DNA from: Planctomycetota bacterium
Lineage (GTDB): Bacteria; Planctomycetota; UBA1135; GCA-002686595
Direction of reading: 5' to 3'
DNA: 64,000 bases
Assembly: GCA_022446815.1 (NCBI GenBank)
Contig: JAKVCD010000005.1
Coordinates: 93,357 to 157,356, forward strand
Part shown: one piece after another, positions 42,843 to 51,898 of the stretch
How the letters are laid out: each line of letters starts with the position of its first letter
Position numbering within the stretch: the stretch's first letter is position 1
The notes under the pieces: generated by a model
Databases searched by the model: none
What the model saw: the letters and a program-made list of their open reading frames with translations, nothing else
Told to the model about the DNA's origin: nothing
Translations under genes and position numbers: made by a program

Positions 42843-43775
42843 ATGATCACGCGCACCCAAGGCGCCCTGCTCGCGCTCGCGCTCGCGGCCTGCCAAGGTC
42901 CTCGCCCGAACCCGCAGGCTAGCGCGACCGCTGGCCCGGCTCTGACCCCGACCCCGATCGTGGTTGAGGCCACCATGCCTGTCGTCGCCACAGTCGGAGG
43001 GAAAGAGATCGGAGTCGACGACTTCATCAAAGAGTGCATGCACGAGGACTCTGCCCTGATGCGGCAGGCCCTCGAGCGCTTGGTCCTCGCTGAGCTCGTG
43101 GCCTTAGAGACCGAGCGCTTGGGGATCGTTTTGAGTGATGAGCTCTTGGCGACAGCCCAAGCAGCCGCGCTCGGACAGGTTGCTGAGCAGGTCGAGGAGA
43201 GCGCACCTGGGATGAGCTTGGACGAGTGGATCTCAACCCGCCTCGGCTTAGACCCCGCTCAGTTCAAGGACCGCTTGCGCGGTCGGGTCCAGCGAGAGCT
43301 GCTAGCTCAGCGGGTCGTGCGCGCTTGGTTCCTTAGTCAGGACCGCGCCGACGTGCGGATCTTGCTCACCGGAGACTTAGAGAGCGCGCAGCAGGCCCTC
43401 GCGCGGCATGCCAAGGGGGAGGAGTTCAGCGCCCTGGCGCGAGAGCTCAGCATAGACCGCTCCGCTGAGGAGGGCGGCCGCGCGTCGGCTGTGATCCGCG
43501 GTGAGACCCTCTTGGGTACGGTCGCCTTCGAGGCGTCTCTGGGGGAGGTCGCAGGGCCCTTCGAGGAGCAAGGCCGCTTCCTCCTGGTCCGCGTCGACGC
43601 GCGCTATGAGGGCGCCGGGGGCGCTTGGACCAAGGTCCGAGAGAGGGTAGAGGCCAGCCTAGATGAGCGAGGTGTCGAGGACGCTGAGTTCTGGCAGTGG
43701 AAGGAGAGTATGGAGGCCATACACCCCGTCGATATCACGCCCCTATTCCAACTCGCGGGAGAGCCGGCCCTGTAG
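42843..43775 (+). CDS. Lipoprotein peptidyl-prolyl isomerase (parvulin/SurA-like)
   Basis: This protein is 310 residues from ATG 42843, chosen because it gives a lipoprotein signal with lipobox LAAC (cysteine 17). A helical SurA-like part (about 45-185, with IGVDDFIKECMHEDSALMRQALERLVLAELVALE in parts) is followed by a PpiC-type rotamase domain (about 190-275): VRILLTGDLESAQQAL, FSALARELSIDRSAEEGGRAS and GEVAGPFEEQGRFLLVRV. It would fold exported proteins at the outer or inner membrane. As the last gene of the operon, it may assist assembly of the large pseudopilins. Confidence 0.8.
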   Translation: MITRTQGALLALALAACQGPRPNPQASATAGPALTPTPIVVEATMPVVATVGGKEIGVDDFIKECMHEDSALMRQALERLVLAELVALETERLGIVLSDELLATAQAAALGQVAEQVEESAPGMSLDEWISTRLGLDPAQFKDRLRGRVQRELLAQRVVRAWFLSQDRADVRILLTGDLESAQQALARHAKGEEFSALARELSIDRSAEEGGRASAVIRGETLLGTVAFEASLGEVAGPFEEQGRFLLVRVDARYEGAGGAWTKVRERVEASLDERGVEDAEFWQWKESMEAIHPVDITPLFQLAGEPAL

Positions 43776-43844
43776 CGCCCTATTCTGCGCCTCTGCGGAA
43801 AATGCACACTTGAAACCGGCCCCTCTCTCCTAGATCCTGCCCAC

Positions 43845-44513
43845 ATGAATGAAGAGTCGAGCGAAGCAGGTGTCCTCGTGAAGGAGAACGAAGCTCCTGA
43901 GGAGACCCAGCCCGAGCTGGAGGCCACGCCTCCGGCAACGGGCGAAGAGGCCAAGGAGGCTCCCTCCAAGCTCGGACCTGGTGAGGACCTCTCTGACGAG
44001 GAGCTGGATCGACGCCTCACGGCGCTCATCTATGCCTCTCCTGAGCCACTCTCTAGCCGAAAGCTCGCGGAGCTCCTCGGACGCCCCGATCCGAAGCGCG
44101 TCACGACCTCCCTCAAAGGGCTTGAAGAGCGCTTAGGGGGCAGCGGACTGCCTCTGGAGCTCAGGAAGATCGCGGGCGGCTGGCGGATTCTCACCGCCGC
44201 TGACCTCGACCCTGTTTTGGGTGAACTGGTCATCTCCCGCCGTACGGAGCGCATGAGCCCTGCGAGCCTCGAGACCCTCTCGATCGTGGCTTACCGACAG
44301 CCTGTGACAAAGGGCGAGGTAGAGGCGATCCGCGGCGTCGGGGCAGGCCCCATGCTGCGCAGCCTGGTGGACAGAGGCCTTGTAAAGGTCGTAGGAAGGG
44401 CAAAACAGCCCGGCAGCCCGCTCCAATATGGCACCACTCGTGAATTCTTGGAGCGCTTCGGCCTAGGAGCCCTCAAGGACCTGCCCAGAGATGACGAGTT
44501 GACTAGGGACTGA
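43845..44513 (+). CDS. scpB: Segregation and condensation protein B
   Basis: This 222-residue ScpB dimerises and binds the SMC-ScpA complex in chromosome compaction. After an acidic N-terminal extension (about 1-45) the tandem winged-helix pattern is clear: LIYASPEPLSSRKLAELLG, GGWRILTAADL, TLSIVAYRQPVTKGEVEAIRGV and LLRSL/VDRGLVKVVGR, ending YGTTREFLERFGL. The usual partner scpA is not adjacent in the window. The extension is Glu/Pro-rich and probably disordered. It lies 69 bp after the pseudopilin operon. Confidence 0.92.
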   Translation: MNEESSEAGVLVKENEAPEETQPELEATPPATGEEAKEAPSKLGPGEDLSDEELDRRLTALIYASPEPLSSRKLAELLGRPDPKRVTTSLKGLEERLGGSGLPLELRKIAGGWRILTAADLDPVLGELVISRRTERMSPASLETLSIVAYRQPVTKGEVEAIRGVGAGPMLRSLVDRGLVKVVGRAKQPGSPLQYGTTREFLERFGLGALKDLPRDDELTRD

Positions 44514-44525
44514 CCTCTAGAGGTC
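44512..44525. promoter_or_regulatory. 14-bp perfect palindrome at the scpB stop
   Basis: GACCTCTAGAGGTC is a perfect palindrome covering the scpB stop codon and lying 6 bp upstream of a candidate -35 box (44532). The position suits an operator for the next gene, but it may be chance. Confidence 0.3.
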
Positions 44526-44531
44526 CCCTCC

Positions 44532-44561
44532 TTGCGGCCCCTTCCGAGGCCTCCTTACACT
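44532..44561 (+). promoter_or_regulatory. Candidate sigma-70 promoter for the PpiD-like gene
   Basis: TTGCGG (44532-44537) and TACACT (44556-44561) are 18 bases apart and about 50 bp upstream of the ATG at 44611. This is a visual match only. Confidence 0.35.
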
Positions 44562-44610
44562 CTGCGGCACGACCAATCCCCGGGACCTCTCCCGGCACCC
44601 CTGATTCATC

Positions 44611-46596
44611 ATGTCCAAGAAGCCCAAAAGCGACGTCCCTAGTTTCGAGAGCCCCGAAGAGCTGGCCCGCCAGCGTGAGGCCGAGGCGATCGCGATCCCC
44701 AAGGGTCAGAGCAAGATCAAGACCATCCTCGTGTGGTCGGCGATGATCTTCGGCTGCCTGGCCTTCGCTATGACAGGGCCGATGCTCTCTACCTTCGAGG
44801 GTGGGGGAGACACCAGCGAGGTGTACCTCTCATGGGAGGGTATGGATGGTACGGCCAAGTCTCTCGACACGCGTGAGTTCTTCGCCAAGCGCCGCGAGTA
44901 CTCCTTCCTCGAAGGCGTCCTCGGACAGAACCAGTTCACTGGTCAGAGTATCTCCGTCCTCGACCAGCTCAACAGCGTCTACGGCCTCCAGCCCATCGAC
45001 CTCCGCAAAGATCAGCACGTCGCTCGCTTGATCGTCATGTCAGACCTCGCTCGCGAGGCGGGCGTGCGCGTGACAGACGAAGACCTCAAGAACCTGATCC
45101 TCAGCATCTTCCCCGCAGAGATCGGCGGCTATAGGAATTGGATCCAAGGTCGTCGAGGGATCACCCCGAAGCAATTCGAGGCCACCCTACGCGAGGTGCA
45201 GCTGGTGCAGCGCTTTACTACTTACCTTGCTCTAGGGGTCGGCTCTGTTGACCATGAGCAGCTTGTCAAGAACTGGCAGGTCGGGCACACCGAGTACTCC
45301 TTCGATTATGTCGAGGCGAACACCGCAGACTTCGAGCCTGACGTCCAAGCTGATCTGCCCGACACCCAAGGCCTCAATGCGTGGCTCCTGGCCCTGCCGG
45401 TCTTGGAGCAGAGCAAGTTCTTCTCGCCTGAGCGCCTGGACGCTGAGTTCGCTGTCCTCCCGCTGCCCTCTGCTGAGGGCGCTGGAGAGCTCCTCCTCGC
45501 GGCCTATCCGCGCCCTGAAGACGAAGACCCCGCCGCGAAGGCGCGCGACTACTACAACGGCTTCTTAGGCACGCGCTTTCAGCGTCCCGCCGAGGAGGAG
45601 GCCGCTGCCGAGGGCGAGGCAGCAGAGGGCGAAGAGGCCCCTGCCGATGAGGCCGAGCCTGAGAGCCCGTTCTTCACCTTTGAAGAGGTCGAAGCGATCT
45701 GTCTGCAAGAGGCGCCGATCTACTACTCCTTCGCTGACTGGCACCTGGACGTCCAGCGGCGGGTCACAGAGGGCGAAGAGGTTGACCTCGCTGCAGAGTG
45801 TGAGCGTCTGGGGCTCAGCTTCAGCGCTGATGGGGTCGCGCGTTCGCTGGAAGACTGGAACGAGCTCGAGGGCGATTGGGTGGGAGAAGACCTGGGTAAC
45901 TCCTTGCGCTTCACCCAGGCTGCGAGCTTCTCTCCGAGCCTTCGCGTCGGCTCTGGCGGGCTCGTCGCGAGCCGGGTCAAAGAGCGCTTGCCTCGCGCCT
46001 TGCCCGACTTTCCTGAGATTGAGGTAGAGGTCGCGCAGGCCTGGATTCAGGACGCCGCGGCCACCCGCGCTAAGTTCACCCTTGAGGGCATCCGCGACCG
46101 CGTCGGTGAGCGCACGACCGGAGAGGCCGCAGAGAACTGGAAGCCCAAGACGACTCCGGAACAGTTCGCAGAGGCTGCGAACAACACGGGCGTTCACGCT
46201 CAAAAAGATCTGACCGTGAAGCGTCGTGACTTCGCCGAGCGGAACTTCTCCTTCACGCCTGGTGAGGAGACCCCCGCCATCGAAGAGTTCCTGCGATTCA
46301 ACCCGCAGTTCTTCTCTGAGGAGGAGGGCGTCGTCTCGATCGCCAAGCCCTCACGAGAGAAGGACAAGGTCTTCCTCGTGCTCGTCGGTCCGACTCGCCC
46401 TGCGGACGTCTCGAAGATGCAGCCGCAGGACCTCAACATCCAGCGCGCACAGCTAGAGCAGGAGTCCATCTCCAGCTTCCTCTCCTCGACCTTCGACTTT
46501 GAGACGGATGAGTCGAAGGGCTTCCTCGCGGAGAACTTTGCGTACTACCTCAACAGCGCAGAGGACTCTGCGACCAGCGCTGAAGAGGGTCGCTGA
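44611..46596 (+). CDS. PpiD/SurA-like membrane-anchored foldase
   Basis: This 661-residue protein has a cytoplasmic N-terminus (about 1-38) and one membrane helix (about 40-60, ILVWSAMIFGCLAFAMTGPML). A large periplasmic part includes a SurA-N-like segment: RLIVMSDLAREAGVRVTDEDLKNLILS and ITPKQFEATLREVQLVQRF. That order matches PpiD. The central region has an Ala/Glu-rich insertion (EAAAEGEAAEGEEAPADEAEPE, about 330-351) and no clear active parvulin domain, so it may be a chaperone without isomerase activity. Stands alone after scpB. Confidence 0.72.
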   Translation: MSKKPKSDVPSFESPEELARQREAEAIAIPKGQSKIKTILVWSAMIFGCLAFAMTGPMLSTFEGGGDTSEVYLSWEGMDGTAKSLDTREFFAKRREYSFLEGVLGQNQFTGQSISVLDQLNSVYGLQPIDLRKDQHVARLIVMSDLAREAGVRVTDEDLKNLILSIFPAEIGGYRNWIQGRRGITPKQFEATLREVQLVQRFTTYLALGVGSVDHEQLVKNWQVGHTEYSFDYVEANTADFEPDVQADLPDTQGLNAWLLALPVLEQSKFFSPERLDAEFAVLPLPSAEGAGELLLAAYPRPEDEDPAAKARDYYNGFLGTRFQRPAEEEAAAEGEAAEGEEAPADEAEPESPFFTFEEVEAICLQEAPIYYSFADWHLDVQRRVTEGEEVDLAAECERLGLSFSADGVARSLEDWNELEGDWVGEDLGNSLRFTQAASFSPSLRVGSGGLVASRVKERLPRALPDFPEIEVEVAQAWIQDAAATRAKFTLEGIRDRVGERTTGEAAENWKPKTTPEQFAEAANNTGVHAQKDLTVKRRDFAERNFSFTPGEETPAIEEFLRFNPQFFSEEEGVVSIAKPSREKDKVFLVLVGPTRPADVSKMQPQDLNIQRAQLEQESISSFLSSTFDFETDESKGFLAENFAYYLNSAEDSATSAEEGR

Positions 46597-46602
46597 GCCC
46601 GG

Positions 46603-47370
46603 CTAGCAGCAGGCGGTTTGAACCCTGCCGAGCTTCGGCAGGATGCTCTCCCTCGCGCGGGCCGGTTTGAGCCAGCCCGTCGACTCGCGGCGACGCGCGA
46701 TCGCGACCAAGGTCTGGCCGAGAGGAAGGTCTACGTGCCTCGAGAGGAAGCGCTCCGCCGCGAAGGCTTGATAGCAGAGCTCGTCTGCGAGCCTTGGTAT
46801 CGGGAGGTGTCGCTCAGTAGGGACATCGACGAGCCTCGCAGCGAGGGCGGCGGGGGCCATCAGCGCGAAGAGCAGGCTGTTCGCGTAGGTGTTGCGTTCG
46901 GTTGTGAGCTCACACTCCGTGAGGAGCTTCGCGAGCGAGCGACGCGTGTAGCGCCGGCGGGGTCCCTCATCTTCGTCGCTGTAGAGCCAAGGGTGGGCTG
47001 GCACAGCGAGCATGAGGAGCCCCTCAGGGGAGAGGATGCGCCGCAGCTCGCAGATGAGGGCAGAGTCATCTGCCGCTTCGCTGAGCACATCTAGGGCGCA
47101 GATGAGGTCAAAGCGCTCATCCTCGAAGGGGAGGGGGCCTTGACTCTCTTCTAGCTGAGAGACCGAGCCGGCCTCAAGGCAGCGGACCTCCTGGCAGAGC
47201 GGCTTGAGCTCTGCGCGCAGCGCCTCCGCCCCTGCGCCGAGCACGAGGGCACGCTTGGCCTCCCCGCTGGCGAGCTGCCTGCGCAGGAGGTCGAGCGAGA
47301 CGGCGCGTCTCCCTCTGGACCACCATGGGTCAGGGGGGGAGGCGGCGCGTTCCTTGTGGGAAGTGCTCAT
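46603..47370 (-). CDS. SAM-dependent methyltransferase (class I)
   Basis: This 255-residue protein has the class I methyltransferase order: ALVLGAGAEAL (motif I, about 40-50), an acidic residue after strand 2 (CLEAGS), DERFDLICALDVL (motif II, about 82-94), and the post-motif LRRILSPEGLLMLAVPAHP (about 108-126) as in UbiE-like and sugar-associated enzymes. The following DEDEGPRRRYTRRSL is typical of methyltransferases acting near membranes or glycans. The substrate cannot be named. It is convergent with the PpiD-like gene (6-bp gap) and divergent from the phosphatase gene. Confidence 0.8.
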   Translation of the reverse strand: MSTSHKERAASPPDPWWSRGRRAVSLDLLRRQLASGEAKRALVLGAGAEALRAELKPLCQEVRCLEAGSVSQLEESQGPLPFEDERFDLICALDVLSEAADDSALICELRRILSPEGLLMLAVPAHPWLYSDEDEGPRRRYTRRSLAKLLTECELTTERNTYANSLLFALMAPAALAARLVDVPTERHLPIPRLADELCYQAFAAERFLSRHVDLPLGQTLVAIARRRESTGWLKPARARESILPKLGRVQTACC

Positions 47371-47539
47371 AGATGCGACGGGGGACAGCTGGGAAGGGCT
47401 CCGTGAGACCCCGCCTCTGGCTGCGTCGCAGGCCCTCTCGTACGCCGATCTATCACAGATCGCAAACGAGACCCTGTCTTCGCGCTTAGAGGCCGTTTTT
47501 TGGGCTCCTCTGGGAGTTCGTCTGTTTATCTATCGGTTC

Positions 47540-48799
47540 ATGATCACTGCAGCATTCCTCCTGAGTTTCGCCGCCCTCTCTGACGGACTTTCTCTCGGGC
47601 CCTATCTAGGGCACGTGGATCATGAGCGCGCCTATGTCTGGGCGCGGGCTGCTGAGCCGGGAGAGCTGAGCCTCACCGCCTCCCTAAAGGGAGGGGAGCG
47701 AGAGCTACGAGTCAACGCGGTCGCCTCGGAGGAGCAGGACCTCACCGTCACCTTCCTCCTTGATGGGCTCCCGTCAGCCAGCGCCTGGACCTACCGCATC
47801 CACCGCGGTGAGGAGCAGGTGGGAGAAGGAGAGCTCAAGACCGCGCCTGCCTTGGGGGCGCCGTCCAAGGTTCAGGTGGCGTTCGGTTCCTGCGCGAGCG
47901 AGCGCCGCTTTCCAGAGCTCGCGACCTTCACTCAGATACAGCGGCAAGGCTGCGACTCGATGGTCTTCCTCGGGGACACTCCGTACATCGACACGACTGA
48001 TCTCGCTGTCCAGCGCAGCCGCTATCGTGAGTTCCTCGGGCACCCTGCTATCAGCGCCGTGCTCGGACGAGTGCCGTCTTGGTCTACGTGGGATGATCAC
48101 GACTTCGGCAAGAACGACACGGACGGCAGGATGGCTGGGAAGGAGAACTCTAGGCGAGCTCACTTGGAGTACCACGCTGGCCCTCCTGCGGGGGACGGCT
48201 CGGGGGGCATCTATCGGAGCTTCCGTCGCGGACCAGTCGAGGTCTTCCTCATGGACGCTCGCTGGTACGCGGGGACGGCGCCAGCGGTCTCGGACCCTGA
48301 GCGCCTGACGCTCCTAGGCGCTGCTCAGTGGAGCTGGCTAGAGGGAGGACTTAAGTCCTCGACCGCGCCCTTCAAGCTGCTCACGACCGGCATGATTTGG
48401 AATGAGTCCGTGCGCCCCAACAAGTCAGACCACTGGGGGAACTATCCGCACGAGCGCGAGCGCCTCTTCCGCTTCTTAGGTGAACATGAGATCTCTGGCG
48501 CCGTCCTGATCGGAGGTGACATCCATCGTTCGAGGGTCGTCCGCCACGACGTCGAAGAGTGGGTGGGCTACCCGCTCGTCGAGCTGATCACATCACCGAT
48601 GGCGAACTCCACCATCCTCACAGCGAAGCAGCCTCACCCTGGGCTGCTCTTTGACACTGGTAACACTCAGAACTTTATGGCCTTTGAGGCTGACAGCACC
48701 GTCGAGCCCCCGCGCTGGACGGCGCGCTTCATCGACCACGAGGGGAGAGAGCTCTTCAAGATCTCGAGGTCCGAGCCTGAGCTCACAAAAGGCAAATAG
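47540..48799 (+). CDS. PhoD-like alkaline phosphatase
   Basis: This protein is 419 residues from ATG 47540, which begins a signal peptide (MITAAFLLSFAALSDGLSLG); the frame upstream overlaps the methyltransferase gene. A fibronectin-like N-terminal domain (about 25-120) is followed by the PhoD metallophosphoesterase core: FGSCAS (about 121-126), FLGDTPYID (about 145-153), WDDHDFGKND (about 183-192), MDARWY and GGDIHRS (about 324-330). PhoD enzymes are exported phosphodiesterases/phosphomonoesterases using Fe and Ca. A role in phosphate scavenging is likely. No Pho box is evident upstream. Confidence 0.88.
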   Translation: MITAAFLLSFAALSDGLSLGPYLGHVDHERAYVWARAAEPGELSLTASLKGGERELRVNAVASEEQDLTVTFLLDGLPSASAWTYRIHRGEEQVGEGELKTAPALGAPSKVQVAFGSCASERRFPELATFTQIQRQGCDSMVFLGDTPYIDTTDLAVQRSRYREFLGHPAISAVLGRVPSWSTWDDHDFGKNDTDGRMAGKENSRRAHLEYHAGPPAGDGSGGIYRSFRRGPVEVFLMDARWYAGTAPAVSDPERLTLLGAAQWSWLEGGLKSSTAPFKLLTTGMIWNESVRPNKSDHWGNYPHERERLFRFLGEHEISGAVLIGGDIHRSRVVRHDVEEWVGYPLVELITSPMANSTILTAKQPHPGLLFDTGNTQNFMAFEADSTVEPPRWTARFIDHEGRELFKISRSEPELTKGK

Positions 48800-48924
48800 A
48801 ACCGCCCATGTAGGGTCTCGGTGGTGTTTTCACTTTCTTGAGGTGATATCTCCCGGGGGGCTGTTGAATGGGGGCCGACCCGAAGGGTCCCTGACTCCAA
48901 ATCGCTCAATTCAAGGAGCCCACT

Positions 48925-49989
48925 ATGCGCAGCCTCATCCTCCTCTCGCTCGCCACAACTGCCCTCTATGAGGGCGTGCAGCCCAAGACGAACTACACAG
49001 CTGAGCGGGAGCTGCTCATCGAGAGCGAGTGCACCCTCGAGATGACTCAGGTCGCCTTCGAGATCGTAAGAGACGGAGAGCCGATGGAGATGCCTGACCG
49101 AGGGGACATTAGCTCGAGTGAGACGCGCACGGTGGTTGTCCGTGAGACGATACAGGACGTCGACAAGGCCGGCGCGCCGACTCAGGCGCTGCGAGCCTTT
49201 GAGACCGTCGAGACCTCCGCAGTCCAGGCATGGGGCGACGAGGAGATGGAGAACGAGCGCGAGGGTCGACTGCATGAGGTCACCCTCGCCCTGAAGATCG
49301 AAGAAGACGAGGTCGTCTGTGAGGTCGAGGACGGGGTCGAGCCGGAAGAGGAGGAGGCGCTCGAGGGCCACAAGCTCGGGCTCGCGCTGGACTTCGCGCT
49401 GCCCACCGAAGAGGTGGGAGAGGGCGACTCTTGGGAGCTTGACAACGACGCTGTTCGCGCGGTCTTGGGCCTCGATATAGAGCGCGCCCTCTACGGCGGA
49501 CGCGTCGGGACTCCGGAAGGCGAGGGCGGTGGCCGTGGTGGGCGTGGCGGCCGTGGCGGGCGGCGCGGCGGCATGCGCGGCGGGGGCAGCTTCGGCGCCC
49601 TTGTCCAAGCTGAGTGGGAGGGGGAGGCGACCCTCGAGGCGATGGAGGAGGACCTCGACGGGGTGAAGTGCTATCTCATCGCGCTCAGCTTCGAGGCCTC
49701 TGGAGAGTATGAGCCCCCGCAGCGTGAGAGGGGCGGGGGCCGCGGCGGCCGTGGCGGACGTGCTCTAGAGTTCGAGGCCGGGGCCTCGCTCATGGGTGTC
49801 AGCTACGAGGCGGAGCTCGAGGGCAAGCTTTGGTTCGCGATCGAAGAGGGCCGGCCTGCGCAGCTCGAGCTCGAGGGTGACGTCAGCGTCATCTCTGAGA
49901 CCATCAGGGAGTGGGGCGAGAGCTCGATGGAGATGTATCGCGAGAGCGAGGGCGAGTTCGAGCTCAGCGTCACGATCACCGAAGAGTAG
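48925..49989 (+). CDS. Secreted acidic protein with Gly/Arg-rich tracts
   Basis: This 354-residue protein has a short signal peptide (RSLILLSLATTALYEG). AAGGAG lies 6 bases before the ATG. The chain is very rich in Glu and beta patterns and contains two Gly/Arg tracts: GGGRGGRGGRGGRRGGMRGGG (about 192-212, in parts) and RGGGRGGRGGR (about 268-278). RGG tracts usually bind RNA or drive phase separation in the cytoplasm; in an exported protein they are unexpected and may instead bind anionic polymers. The family is unknown. The 3' end overlaps the convergent histidine kinase gene by 14 bp. Confidence 0.65.
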   Translation: MRSLILLSLATTALYEGVQPKTNYTAERELLIESECTLEMTQVAFEIVRDGEPMEMPDRGDISSSETRTVVVRETIQDVDKAGAPTQALRAFETVETSAVQAWGDEEMENEREGRLHEVTLALKIEEDEVVCEVEDGVEPEEEEALEGHKLGLALDFALPTEEVGEGDSWELDNDAVRAVLGLDIERALYGGRVGTPEGEGGGRGGRGGRGGRRGGMRGGGSFGALVQAEWEGEATLEAMEEDLDGVKCYLIALSFEASGEYEPPQRERGGGRGGRGGRALEFEAGASLMGVSYEAELEGKLWFAIEEGRPAQLELEGDVSVISETIREWGESSMEMYRESEGEFELSVTITEE

Positions 49990-51883
49990 CGCCGTCGCCT
50001 GTGCGGAACCGCAGAGAGAAGCTCGCTCCGCCGCCTTGGCGATCAGTGACCTTCAGCTCTGCCCCCATGGCGCTCGCGTGCAGGGCTGAGAGGTGCAAGC
50101 CTAGGCCGATGCCCTTCGCCGCTCGTCGCTCCTCATCGCCGGTCCGGTAGAACGCGTCAAAGATCTGGTTGCGCTCCTCCATGGGGACGCCCGGACCCTT
50201 GTCCGAGACGATCAGCGCGGGGCGCCCGCTGATCATCTCGAGGGTGACCTCCACAGGCTGAGCGGCTGTACACTTGGCGTACTTCCGGGCGTTCTCGACG
50301 AGGTTCTCGAGGATGGAGCGCACTCCCTCAGGGTCAGCGAGGGCGAGCGAGAGGTCAGGCTTGATCTCGAGCTGGACGTCGCCTCTCCCCGCAGCCAACT
50401 CGGCGACGAGCTCAGCTACGAGCGCGCCGAGATCGATCTCAACAGGGTCTACGGTCGTCGACTCGAGGCGGGTCTTCTGCATCACGCGATCTACCAAGAG
50501 CCCAAGGCGCTCGCTCTCACGCACGATGCGCTGGTGATACTCCGCCCGCTTCTCTTCGTCCTTTGCCCAGCCTTCGCTCAGCATCTCTCCGTAGAGGCGC
50601 AAGGCCGCGACGGGTGTCTTGAGCTCGTGGCTCACTGCCGCGACAAAGTTGCGAGCCCTCGAAGCGTCTCTGACGCTCGAGCGGACGCTGCGCAGGAGGA
50701 GGAACAACCCTGTGCCGAGGGCACCGGACAGGATGGCGAAGGTGGCGAGGAACTGCTGCCAGCGGCGATCGTAGACGGCCTCAACATCGGCGATGTCAGA
50801 GGAGATGAAGATCTTGTCATCTTTGGAGTCTTTGGCCGCGCCGGAAGTCTCTATCTCAAGCTCCTCGAAGAGAGAGCGTGAGACCTCCACCAAGCTAGCT
50901 GTAGGAGGCTCAGGCTCTGCCGGTCGACATGGAGCGCGGCTGAACTCTAGGTGGGTGGGAATGGCTGTCGATGCTGTCTTCGCGGGGAGCCTCTCCAAGA
51001 GCCAAGCGCGATCGAGGAAGAAGCCCTGGACGAGGGTGGTGCCGTAAGAGGCCTCCTGGAAACAGTCGGGCAGCGCGCCAGTGAGCCCCTCAGGAGAGTC
51101 CACAAAGACTCGGCGTGTGGCCACCAGACGGGGAGTGCTGTTTTGGTCGAGGAGAGATCTGACTCGAAAGCTCGTAGTGAGGGTTGTGACCTCGAGTTCC
51201 TGTAGGTCGGTGAGCGCAGGGAGATTGTCCCTCAAGCAGTCAATGTCCGTCTCCCGAGAGAGGTTGACGGCAGCGTGAGGGAGGGGGATCTTTTCAGAGC
51301 GACTGTCTAGGGCATCTGCGACCAATGGCGCTATGAATGCTGACCAGCTCACGTCGGTGAGGGCTTCCAACGAGAGGGCTGTGCCCTCGTCATAGTCAAG
51401 GCCTACGATCTCCTCCGCGACTAGGGTGAGGTCCTCCTCCATGGCGTTGTACATCTCAGGCTCGATGTCGGAGCCGAGGAAGAGGTGGACCATGGCGTCT
51501 CGGCCCTCGTCCAACGTATATGCGAAGTGGGCTTGGACTCCGGCATGGAGCGGCTCGCTCAGTAGCGGAGAGGGGACGAGCGCGAGGTCTTTACCTTGGG
51601 TCGAGATCGGGTGGTACTCCTTCCGGTAGTGCCAGAAGGGGCGGTACATCTCAGCCTCTAAGAGCTCTTCATAGCGTGCTCTGATCGCTAATACGAGACG
51701 GTCCGCGCTGTCATTTACCCCAGTGGGGAGCGCGCTCAGCGCCTCTTCGCGCTCGACCCGCATCGTGCGCCACTGCTCGTAGCCGAGGTAGGTCCCAGGC
51801 AAGACGAGCAGGAGGATAAAGAGCTGGGTCGCGTACCAGAGCCCGCCGCCGCTCCCTCGCTCTGCTCCGTCGCCAAACACCAT
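49976..51883 (-). CDS. Sensor histidine kinase with large extracytoplasmic domain
   Basis: This is a 635-residue kinase. The first membrane helix is at about 17-36 and the second at about 377-398. Between them is an unusually large periplasmic sensor of about 340 residues with no recognised fold. The catalytic part has the H-box SHELKTP (phospho-histidine 419), N-box ENLVENARKY (about 526-535), G1 DKGPGVP and G2 GIGLGLH. No HAMP domain is obvious. It follows the response regulator by 15 bp on the same strand, so the pair forms a two-component system. The signal sensed is unknown. Confidence 0.92.
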   Translation of the reverse strand: MVFGDGAERGSGGGLWYATQLFILLLVLPGTYLGYEQWRTMRVEREEALSALPTGVNDSADRLVLAIRARYEELLEAEMYRPFWHYRKEYHPISTQGKDLALVPSPLLSEPLHAGVQAHFAYTLDEGRDAMVHLFLGSDIEPEMYNAMEEDLTLVAEEIVGLDYDEGTALSLEALTDVSWSAFIAPLVADALDSRSEKIPLPHAAVNLSRETDIDCLRDNLPALTDLQELEVTTLTTSFRVRSLLDQNSTPRLVATRRVFVDSPEGLTGALPDCFQEASYGTTLVQGFFLDRAWLLERLPAKTASTAIPTHLEFSRAPCRPAEPEPPTASLVEVSRSLFEELEIETSGAAKDSKDDKIFISSDIADVEAVYDRRWQQFLATFAILSGALGTGLFLLLRSVRSSVRDASRARNFVAAVSHELKTPVAALRLYGEMLSEGWAKDEEKRAEYHQRIVRESERLGLLVDRVMQKTRLESTTVDPVEIDLGALVAELVAELAAGRGDVQLEIKPDLSLALADPEGVRSILENLVENARKYAKCTAAQPVEVTLEMISGRPALIVSDKGPGVPMEERNQIFDAFYRTGDEERRAAKGIGLGLHLSALHASAMGAELKVTDRQGGGASFSLRFRTGDGATLR

Positions 51884-51898
51884 GAGCGAGCAGCGCCG

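Noticed and set aside
47204..47539. Upstream extension of the PhoD-like frame
   Set aside because: Overlaps the methyltransferase gene on the other strand and would place the signal peptide in the interior.
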